This document shows positions 56,950 to 64,000 of a stretch of DNA of 64,000 nucleotides, one piece after another. The DNA lies in contig CANXME010002006.1 in NCBI GenBank assembly GCA_948144175.1, positions 248,001 through 312,000 on the forward strand, given 5' to 3'. Under the pieces are notes generated by a model, which had not been told where the DNA came from, did not search any database, and saw only the letters and a program-made list of their open reading frames with translations. The position numbers and the translations under genes were made by a program. This DNA comes from Closterium sp. NIES-65 (lineage: Eukaryota > Streptophyta > Zygnematophyceae > Desmidiales > Closteriaceae). Numbering within the stretch: the first letter of the stretch is position 1; each line of letters starts with the position of its first letter.

Positions 56950-59497
56950 AGGGGACGGACTCGTCAAAAGTGACGTCCTGGGAGGGCAAGACTCGGCGCG
57001 AGGTGGCGTGGTAAAACTGCCAACCAGACGCGTCCGGGACAAAGCCGAGGAAGACGCAGGGAACAGCACGGGAGGAGAGATTGTCCGCAGACAAATCGCG
57101 GACAAAAGCTCGAGACCCCCAGACCCGGAAACGCGACGCATCGCCAACCTCCCGCGTCCACAGCAGCGTGGGCGAGGTCTCCGACAAGGAGACACGGGGC
57201 CAGAGGTTGAGCTGATGCGCAGCGTACCGGACCGCAAACGGCCACAGAAAGTGGGGGGCAGCCGCATGGATCAAGAAGGTACGGGCGACCTCCATGACCA
57301 GGCCAATGCGGCGCTCCGCAACCCCATTCTGCTGTGGAGAAGCCGAAAGCGTGAACGACTGCTCAATGCCGTGCTCAGCACAGTAGGCTGCCAAGAGGTC
57401 GAAGGAGTGAGGAGCGGCGCGCTGCCGTCCCTCGACACAGGGGGGACAGGAAGGAGCAGGCGAGGGTGGGAGGGCAAGAAGGACCCTGGGCAGGCCAGAG
57501 ACAAGGTACCGGGAGTGCATGGCACAAAGCCGCTGCACAGACGGGTGGCCAAGGCGGTGGTGCCAGAGGACAATCTTGTGTGCCAAAGAGCGACACGAGC
57601 AGGGGGCGGACAGCTGACCTGACGCGGACGCGGACGCAGTCGCAGCAACCTGAGGGGACTCAGTAGTCAGTGTGTACAGGTCCGACCCCGGCTGCCGAGT
57701 GAAGGTAGCCAAGTGACGGCCCGTACGAGCACACGTGCAGTGTGTCACGCGCTCGTAGGCAGGGGTGAACTGGTGAACACCCCCGTCCTGGAGTGCACAT
57801 CCTGCCACCAAGTTCGTAGAGAACGAGGGGAGGTGGAGACCTGACAGTGTGCCCAACGGGACCGCAGGGCAGGGAAGGACAGTGGAAGAGGTCGCAATGA
57901 CCAGACCCCCAGAGGGGTCAGTAAGGGAGACAGCAACTGGCCGAGCAAGCGGCTCAAGGGCAGTGCGGTCACGAAAGAAGCAGCGAGAAGCACCTGAGTC
58001 CAGTGTGAAGGTGTGCAGTGCGGCAGTCGACGCAGTACCAAGGGGGGGAGACACACGAGCACCTAGAGCAGCAGCCTCACCAGCACCTGGGGTAGCCGAC
58101 ACGCGAGTACCTGGAGCGGCAGACGCACTGGCCCTAATGCCCGGGTTGGGCGGCACACACAAGTACTCAGCACCCTCTCCACTAGTAGACATCACATACA
58201 TGGCAGATAGAATAGCATCAAAGTCTAGAGCATAGATATCAATCCCCTTCTTCAGGAGATCAAGCCAGCGGGGCAGCTCAGTGGCCTGAGGGAACTGAAC
58301 ACGCCAAGCGTCGTCGAGACGAGAGAAGCAGCGCTGTGTGGCGTGCGGTCGTCCACACTGCTGACCAGTGCGGTCACCAGTGCGAATGACGTACGTGCAG
58401 CTAAGACCACCCCCACCCCCGTGCTGAGAGTACCACTCACGGACCTCCTGGGACGAGGGAGTGTGCTGCTGGCCCTGGCCACCGCCAGTGCCTCCACGGC
58501 CACCACCACCACTGCCACCTCCTGGACCACCCCAACCCCTGCCGCCGCCTCGTCCACCGCCACCCCAACCGCCGCCTCCACTACTGCTACCTCCCCCGCC
58601 GCTGCCGCCACCACCCCCACCGCTACCACTCGCCCCTCCAGCCGAGCCACCACCCCCACTGCCTCCACCGCCCCCACCGCCGCCTCCCCCGCCGTCACCG
58701 CCACCACCCTTGCCCCCTTTGCCCTTGCCGCTGCGGCGTCCGCTCAAGGCAGACGCAGCGCCGACCTTCTTAGTACCAAGAAGGTCGACAGCAGCAGCAG
58801 AGGCGACAGAGGGAAGAAGGGGGGAAGGAGAACACCCCTCAAAGAACGGGGTACGGGGGTCGCCACGAGAGGCACCTATAGCGACTATGCTAGTCTCAGC
58901 TGCAAGTAGCTCCTTCTCGAGGAGGGCAATGGTGAGCTCAGTGGGGCAACGAGCGAGGAAGTGGTCCCTAACAGCACGCAGTGTGTCAGGGAGGCGGGTG
59001 ACTAGGTGGTAGAGAGTGAGCCAGAGTGGAGGGGGGTGCGTGGCAAGGAACTCAGCAGGCATGGCGGCACGGAAGCGGGCCTCACTAGTACGGAGGTGCG
59101 TGATGAGGTCAGCGACTGTGTGAAAGGAGGCCAGGTCGGAAAACAGGTAGGGGAGGGAGAGACGGCCTAGTGCGGCAGAGGCAGGTGAGGAGTAGCGAGC
59201 AACTACAGCTGTGTACAGTGCCTGTGCAGTCTTGTGCTGACCAAAGTGCTCGCGTTCGTCTATCGGCAGGGAGTTGCGAATGGCGAAGCGAGCGTGGGCA
59301 TCACGAGTCTGCCACTGTGAGCGAGCAGTGCTGTCAGCAGTAGCAGCAGGGGCAGTGACATGGCCTAGGGCGTGATCGTACAGTGAGATGTCATCCTTGG
59401 CTGTGAGCTGTAGGTAGAGGTGCAGGTCATCGAGCCAGGTGTCAAACTTCACAGGGCGGCCCTCAGCATCGAACACGAGAATGTGTGGGCTAGCCAT
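56950..59497 (-). pseudogene. Copia-5 gag, protease and integrase region
   Basis: Gag starts at MASPHILVFDAEGRPVKFDT. Its helical part is followed by a glycine spacer of about 100 residues (58420-58730), the motif PSSQEVREWYS and the Cys-His cluster (CTYVIRTG ... CGRPHATQRC). The protease motif LDSGAS lies near 58000. The integrase HHCC module has WHHRLGHPSV and CPPCVEG; the core shows PQQNGVAERR. This is the most complete gag start in the window and serves as the reference for the sisters. Confidence 0.9.
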
Positions 59498-59789
59498 AGG
59501 AACAGTAGAAATAGCAGCAGTAGCAGTAGGAGAAGCAGGTAGGACGAACCAGGTAGGGCAGGGCGGCGCGGCTCGGTTCAGGTCGGGTCGCGGCTCGGCT
59601 GGGTGGCGCGGCTCGGTTCAGGGCGCGCGGCTCGGCTCGGGGCGCGCGGCTCGGCTTGGGGCGCACGGCTCGGGTCGCGCGGCTCGGGTCACGGCGGGGA
59701 CGGGCCGCCCGCTCTCCCTCATGTGCTGCGGCGGGAACGGGCCGCCCGGGGCCTCTAGGTGGTGGGCACGGGTCGGCGAGGTCGGCACG

Positions 59790-60420
59790 GGGCCGGTTGG
59801 GGCCCTAGAGGGGCGAGCGCGGGGCCGATCGGGGCCTGAGCGGGGCTAGCGCGGGGCCAAACGGGGCCTTGACGGGGCTAGCAAGGGGCCGATGGGGCCT
59901 GAACGGGGCTAGCGCGGGGCCGACGGGGCCTGAAACGGGGCCGACGGGGCCTGAAACGGGGCTAGCGCGGGCCCGATCGGGGCCTGAATGGGGCTAGCGC
60001 GGGGCCGACGGGGCCTAAGAGGGGCTAGCGCGGGGCCAACGGGGCCTGAAACGGGGCTAGCGCGGGCCGACGCGGCCTGAGAGGGGCTAGCGCGGGGCCG
60101 ACGGGGCCTGAAACGGGGCCAACGGGGCCTGAAACGGGGCTAGCGTGGGCCGACGGGGCCTAAGAGGGGCTAGCGCGGGGCCGACGGGGCCTGAAACGGG
60201 GCTAGCGCGGGCCGACGAGGCCTGAGAGGGGCTAGCGCGGGGCCAACGGGGCCTGAAACGGGGCCGACGGGGCCTGAACGGGGCTAGCGCGGGGCCTGAA
60301 CGGGGCCTTAAAGGGGCCGACGGGGCCTGAACGGGGCCGCTAGGGAGAGCGGGCGTGGGGCCGACGGGGCCTGAACAGGGCTAGCGCGGGGCCGTCAAGA
60401 GGGGCCTCTAGGGGCGTGAC
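59790..60420 (-). repeat. GC-rich tandem repeats in copia-5 leader
   Basis: Units of 20-36 bp built from GGGGCTAGCGCGGGGCC and GACGGGGCCTGAAAC alternate irregularly between primer-binding site and gag. The unit is unlike those of copia-2, -3 and -4. Confidence 0.9.
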
Positions 60421-60522
60421 ACGCCGAGGCGCCCTAGGGCACAGGTAGGTAGGTAGATAGGTAGTTACGTAGTGGTGGGCCCTTAGAAAATTTCGGTCCT
60501 AGGAAGGACCTGCTCTATACCA

Positions 60523-60654
60523 TGTTGGAATCACTGAACAGGAATGGATGAACTAGTAGTGAAATGAGTACAAGTACCTAACCCTAGAATTGTGTACCCC
60601 CTATAGGCTAACCCACTGTAGCCTAAACTAATACAACATATATAATGTTTGACA
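60523..60654 (-). repeat. Copia-5 5' LTR
   Basis: 132 bp; its left neighbour is the reverse complement of the primer-binding site. Followed by CCCCT. Confidence 0.95.
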
Positions 60655-61341
60655 CCCCTGGCGCCTTGCGCCACTCCCGCGCACCTCCCCTGGCGCGCGA
60701 TCTGCCTCCGCGCTGCTCCCCTGGCGCCTTGCGCCACTCCCGCGCACCTCCCCTGGCGCGCGAACTGCCTCCGCGCTGCTCCCCTGGCGCCTTGCGCCAC
60801 TCCCGCGCACCTCCCCTGGCGCGCGATTTGCCTCCGCGCTGTTCTCACGTAATTCGTCCGCCGAGAGACCTGTATCCGCGCTCCCGCGCTGTTTCGCGCA
60901 GCCTCCGCGCATCCCTACCAGCGAGCCATCTTTGCCTGCGTCTTTGCTCCATTCGCCGCACTCTTGTTCCGCAACGTCGTCCTTCTTACCATCCCGCGCC
61001 ATCAGGATCTCGTCTGCTTCCTCCTTGCCGTCGGCCTTGCTTGCCGAATCCGACGAGTCCACCACATCTGCGTCGTCGCGACGCCTGCCACCCTCTCCTT
61101 GCTGGCCGCGCGCCAGATTCCAAGGGCCGCTGCTGGACAGGTGAGGCCTGAGCTCCGATCCCGCGTGCAGATCATCCTCGCCTCCTTCTCGACGTCCGTC
61201 AGACACCAGATCCATGCGGTACGCCGCCCTCCGTGGCGAACGCGTCCGCGATCTCCCGCGCTCCAGTGAGCGCAACCTCCGCGACGGCGAAAATTCCCGA
61301 CGCGAGTTTACCTGCTGCCAGCGCAGCTCGTGGCAGTCCAT
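60655..61341 (-). pseudogene. Element G gag, N-terminal part
   Basis: Starts at MDCHELRWQQVNSRREFSPS, 28 bases inside the 5' LTR boundary. It is rich in Arg, Ser, Asp and Lys, and runs into three units of the 63-bp minisatellite before copia-5. No enzymatic motif. The start is the first Met after the primer-binding site. Confidence 0.7.
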
Positions 61342-61356
61342 TCTGCCCGATCTTCC

Positions 61357-61368
61357 TTCTCTCGTTTG
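61357..61368 (-). promoter_or_regulatory. Element G self-complementary primer-binding site
   Basis: Sense CAAACGAGAGAA directly follows the 5' LTR. It is a perfect complement of TTCTCTCGTTTG inside the LTR (sense from 61480 to 61469). It does not start with TGG as tRNA-primed sites usually do. Confidence 0.78.
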
Positions 61369-61781
61369 TGAAAGATTCTGGCTCCCACACGATGGCTGCC
61401 CTTAGTGGCCTAGTCACCTAGCTGTTGTAGCGTTAGAACGGCAACGTAAATCCACTATTTTAGGCAAACAAACGAGAGAACGGATTTGTCTGTGCTAGGC
61501 TAGGCTACTTATTGTCCTTCCCAAGTCGTGATTTGCTCGACAGACTGGGTTAGGTTCGAGTCGCCGAGGCCTTGGATTGGCCAATGCCGATTTCCTGTCC
61601 CCCGAGGCTCCCTGAGCTCCTCTTACTGCACTTCGCAATTCCCACTGCTACCAACTTCGCGTTACTCCCCTGGACCCTAACAACCCCCTTGGCAATGTTA
61701 CATAACCCACTTGTACACCACTCTACACCATACTAGCGTACGTAACTGAATATATTGTTCTTACCAATAGATTCTGTGACA
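61369..61781 (-). repeat. Element G 5' LTR
   Basis: 413 bp, sense TGTCACAG...TTTCA. About 1% different from the 3' LTR. If self-priming applies, the transcript should start at or near 61480 on the minus strand. Confidence 0.88.
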
Positions 61782-62381
61782 GGTGGCGCGAGGAGGCGGG
61801 GATGACTCGCATTTCTTCTCCGGTTTTGCAGATAAATTTGTATCGTTTGCCGAAATCGAACGAGTTGCTGTAGTTTGTTGTTGCTGCTGTAACAGCGCCA
61901 GAAGCGCTGTTATCTGGTCCGGCGACAAACTCGGGGGGGTCGAAACTGGGGCGGGTGCTGACGCGTGGCCGTCCGCCTTCGCCGGCGCGCGACTGCCTTG
62001 ACCGCGCGTGCCTGTGCCACGCGTGAAGTCAGACGCGGCTGGCGTGACGTCACCCGCGTCTGTTTCTTTCTCGCCAGGCGCGTGCTCCACGCGCTGCTCC
62101 CGACTGGGGCGAGGTGCAGGAGCGGGAGTCCCGCTCGGCTCTCCTCCTCCGAGCAGGACCTTCACAGCAGTGGCAGGCGCCTTCCTTTCTGGGCGTCAGT
62201 CGGGTTCCCCGGACTTTTTTCCGGACTCGGAAAAAGGTCGGGCGTTCTCGTTCGTAGCCTCGTCGTGGTTGGTATTAGTAGGAGCCATCGTTGACAGGTT
62301 GTGGTTGACGATGTCCGTTAGAAGAGTAGAGGGAAAATGGAAGCGAGGGAGGGAACATGTCTTCGCCAGCGTGACGAGCAA

Positions 62382-63112
62382 AAACTGAACTTGAAAGTTA
62401 AAAAATGAAAACGTGGGTGAGGCCAAATGGCCGAAACTCCTTCTTTTGTAGTCGGAGAAGGGCGAATAGCGCTTCGACGATGCCTTCAAGTGCTGCGTAC
62501 AAGCTGCTGCGCTTTCACAATAAGTCATTTTAGAAAGTGTCAGGGCCCGCGATATCAGGGCAAAACATCCTGATTACCCTGATTTCAGGATGGTGTTTTA
62601 AGTTTGCCCTGAAATTTCAGAATGACGATGAAATTTACCCTGTAACGTCAGGATGATTCATGTGTTTTGCCCTGAAATTTCAGAATGGCAGTGAGATTTT
62701 GCCCTGAAGCGTTAGGGTGAATGTAGAGGGATGCCCTGACTCATGGGAAGGGGAAGAAGGGGTGGAGGGGAGGGGGGGAGAGGGGGAGAGGGGAGGAGGG
62801 AGGCTCGGGGGTATGTGTGCTAGTTTTGTCCCCCCCCCCCCAAGGTTTTTGCTCAGCCCATTGTAGTGAAACCACTGAACAACCTGCTCCTCTCGTGGCT
62901 TCCCCTCCACTCTAGTGTCTTGTATTTTTTTGCCCTGAAACATCCGGATGAATTTCTGCTGGTGCCCTGAAATTTCAGGATTGCCAGGAAATTTTGCCCT
63001 GAAAAATCAGGGCATTTTGGAGAGTTTTCAAAAGTTGCCCTGAGGGCTCAGGGTGCCCTAAATCCTAGCACAGGCCCTGGAAAGTGTAACAGTTTCGAAA
63101 ATATACATATTG
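62382..63112 (-). repeat. PAT-like element repeat A1, split by the hAT MITE
   Basis: Matches A2 from AAACTGAACTTGAAA to ATATACATATTG in the same orientation. About 184 bp without the MITE. Right end of the element. Confidence 0.88.
62541..63079. mobile_element. hAT-type MITE (non-autonomous DNA transposon)
   Basis: 539 bp with short terminal inverted repeats CAGGGCC/GGCCCTG and an 8-bp target duplication GAAAGTGT (62533-62540 and 63080-63087), the hallmarks of hAT elements. No transposase gene. Both subterminal parts are filled with about a dozen copies of TTGCCCTGAAAT or its reverse complement, often paired with TCAGGATG, which probably bind transposase. A G-rich and C-rich central part separates the two sides. 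Confidence 0.88.
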
Positions 63113-63855
63113 TAAAATTTCTCTCGTACATGTCGATGCCTGAATTTGTTGTCCGTTCAAGGAATCAACATGGTACGCACACCTTTGATTTCACATTTAG
63201 GGAGGTGTCGTTCATTAGTGATTGTTTATCCACTTTTCGAGGCATCTGTTCAAAATATACGTGCTTCAAAAAGTGCATAAAAAACATTTTTGAAATGACA
63301 TCCCCAAAATGTGAAACCAATTATATAGGGTTGCTACGCAACCCAAAAACGGGAGGGTGGTTCAGAACAAAATTAGGGGGCCGTCAGAATGAGACGAGCA
63401 GCAGAGGGCCCACCCACTTGACCACTGCCCCCCAAGCAAAAGAGCAGCACCGCACCACCATAGGAGGCAGGCAACTGCTTTGGTCTGGTGTGGGAATTAG
63501 GCTGGCAGGCAGTTGTGCAAGTTGGATAAGGATTAGGTACCCTTCCAGCCTTCTGGACCTTTTTTGGACTCACATGTTTCCCGCCCCGCATCGTCAATCG
63601 TCGCCGATTAATCTGTCGTGCGAGTTGGCCTAGGTTTCTCAGCATCGGGCGACTTACACTTCCATGGCCCACAGACCGGATTGATGTTTTCTCACGATTA
63701 GTTTTTTCCTTTCGTGATATATGAGTAGGTGAGTAAGGTTTCTGATTTGCATTCTCGAGCTAAAAAATAGATTACCACTCCGAGTCGCACATCCGCATTT
63801 TGAACAACGCTTATGGCCTTTCATCACCCTATGTTTCAGGTACTAATACGTCAAC
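63113..63855. other. Host flank upstream of the P450 gene, no gene called
   Basis: AT-richer than the retroelements. Probably promoter and 5' leader of the gene at 63856. A pyrimidine-rich stretch ending TTTCAG lies about 20 bases before the ATG and could be a splice acceptor in the 5' leader. An open frame at 63130-63633 has no recognisable domain and lies in what looks like leader DNA. Confidence 0.5.
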
Positions 63856-64000
63856 ATGTTACGCTTAATATCTCTAGGAGCCGCGATATTTTTGATCAGC
63901 TGGTTGGTAAAATGGCTTTACCCTCTGGTGGCTTACTGGCGACGCGGTAACAAGTTTCCAGGGCCCAAGTGCCAGTCATTTTGGGGGAATATAAAGGAGA
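63856..64000 (+). CDS. Probable cytochrome P450, N-terminal end (cut by window edge)
   Basis: The first 48 codons start at an ATG and stay open to the edge. Residues 1-26 form a hydrophobic segment (MLRLISLGAAIFLISWLVKW) typical of the ER signal anchor of microsomal P450s. A short basic patch (YWRRGNK) is followed by a proline-glycine hinge, FPGPK, and then FWGNIKE, which matches the common (F/P)PGPKxxPxxGN start of the P450 catalytic domain. The heme-binding Cys and the oxygen-binding helix lie beyond the window, so the family cannot be named. Codon use is less GC-rich than in the retroelements, as expected for a host gene. Other membrane-anchored proteins could share the anchor, but the hinge makes P450 the best fit. 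Confidence 0.7.
   Translation, partial: MLRLISLGAAIFLISWLVKWLYPLVAYWRRGNKFPGPKCQSFWGNIKE

Larger units (their letters stand above)
53357..60654 (-). mobile_element. Copia-5: Ty1/copia element inside element G
   Basis: Two 132-bp LTRs, about four differences apart, are bounded by CCCCT (53352-53356 and 60655-60659). The polypurine box adjoins the left LTR at 53489. The primer-binding site (sense TGGTATAGAGC) adjoins the right LTR, with the GGGCCCACC box at 60474-60482. Gag, protease, integrase, RT and RNase H are all recognisable and nearly complete, with about one break. Total length is 7.3 kb. It is the most diverged of the copia families here in gag and linker. Confidence 0.95.
49040..61781 (-). 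mobile_element. Element G: gag-only, self-primed LTR retrotransposon (Ty3/Tf1-like), carrying copia-5
   Basis: Two 413-bp LTRs (49162-49574 and 61369-61781), about four differences apart by eye, enclose a long gag region on the minus strand and no protease, RT or integrase. The insertion is bounded by GGTG (49036-49039 and 61782-61785). A 12-nt primer-binding site abuts the 5' LTR and is complementary to a 12-nt segment inside that LTR, as in Tf1/sushi elements. A 121-bp copy of the internal 3' end lies outside the left LTR but inside the target duplication. Without copia-5 it is about 5.4 kb. It is a non-autonomous fossil with a few breaks; the Ty3 assignment rests on gag and priming only. 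Confidence 0.8.
48376..62288 (-). pseudogene. PAT-like element gag-like region, interrupted by element G
   Basis: The right part begins at MAPTNTNHDEATNENARPF (62288 downward) and runs to element G at 61782. The left part runs from 49035 down to 48376 and includes MPRHAETPFNPAP, an acidic stretch, a helical part (FKALLAYLKHADFKARHGDV) and a C-terminal CCHC-like knuckle (CFRYGQLGHMANAC). Position at the 5' end of the element and the knuckle indicate the structural Gag-like protein of a DIRS element. Element G sits in it with the duplication GGTG. The fossil has a few breaks besides the insertion. Confidence 0.75.
29279..63112 (-). mobile_element. PAT/Kangaroo-like DIRS retrotransposon with split direct repeats, host of nested insertions
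   Basis: On the minus strand the order is repeat A1, gag-like region, RT-RNase H, tyrosine recombinase, then B1-A2-B2. This is the split-direct-repeat plan of PAT-like DIRS elements, which integrate circular DNA by a tyrosine recombinase and leave no target duplication. Both outer edges and the internal A2/B1 junction share the trinucleotide TTG (29279, 29585, 63110), as expected if the ends meet in a circle. Guests are copia-3, copia-4, element G and a hAT MITE; without them it measures about 5.7 kb, a usual size. The element has several breaks besides the insertions and is a fossil. Confidence 0.85.

Noticed and set aside
61369-61781. A solo LTR
   Set aside because: The flanking five bases differ (GTTTG versus GGTGG), and a matching LTR lies at 49162-49574 in the same orientation with gag between them.
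63130-63633. A 167-codon frame upstream of the P450 start
   Set aside because: No recognisable domain, unusual composition, and it lies in what is probably promoter or leader DNA.
1-64000. tRNA, rRNA and snRNA genes
   Set aside because: I looked for cloverleaf-like and conserved core segments and found only primer-binding sites that mimic a tRNA 3' end.

Overview
This window is a graveyard of nested retroelements from a GC-rich eukaryotic genome, with one host gene entering at the right edge. The copia-type proteins, the very GC-rich codon use, a tyrosine-recombinase retrotransposon of the PAT/Kangaroo type (known from volvocine algae) and a plant-like cytochrome P450 N-terminus suggest a green alga. 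My best guess is a streptophyte alga of the Closterium type, but nothing here proves the species. I see no rRNA, tRNA, CRISPR array or bacterial operon.

Left part (1-12072): a copia element (copia-1) that begins before the window, with a short non-autonomous LTR element (TRIM-1) in its gag region. Its 3' LTR touches a second short element (TRIM-2). A third (TRIM-3) sits in AT-richer DNA holding two diverged copies of an unidentified LTR-like repeat.

Middle left (12073-26156): the 5' end of another copia element (copia-0) runs directly into a non-LTR retrotransposon (LINE) of the restriction-like-endonuclease class. The LINE reading frame is split into three segments by TRIM-4 (duplication TGTTG) and by a nearly whole copia element on the minus strand (copia-2, duplication GTTTT). 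Each junction resumes in frame.

Spacer (26157-29278): no gene seen; it holds a 22-bp minisatellite, G-rich tracts and a duplicated hairpin.

Right part (29279-63112): one PAT-like DIRS element on the minus strand, about 5.7 kb without its guests, stretched to 33.8 kb by insertions. Its split direct repeats A1 / B1-A2-B2 are visible, and its gag, RT-RNase H and tyrosine recombinase regions lie in family order. The guests are copia-3 (duplication CTTGG), copia-4 (GTGAG), a gag-only LTR element called element G here (GGTG), and a hAT-type MITE (GAAAGTGT). Element G in turn carries copia-5 (CCCCT).

Right edge (63113-64000): flanking host DNA and the first 48 codons of a probable cytochrome P450 gene.

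How the parts relate: the copia and TRIM elements (TRIM-1 less so) share an LTR core, a purine-tract hairpin and a palindromic GGGCCC box downstream of the primer-binding site, so the short elements probably borrow copia machinery. Element G has a primer-binding site matching its own LTR instead of a tRNA, the signature of Tf1-type self-priming. All LTR and DIRS elements are treated as fossils: their parts and approximate number of breaks are given, not the individual lesions.
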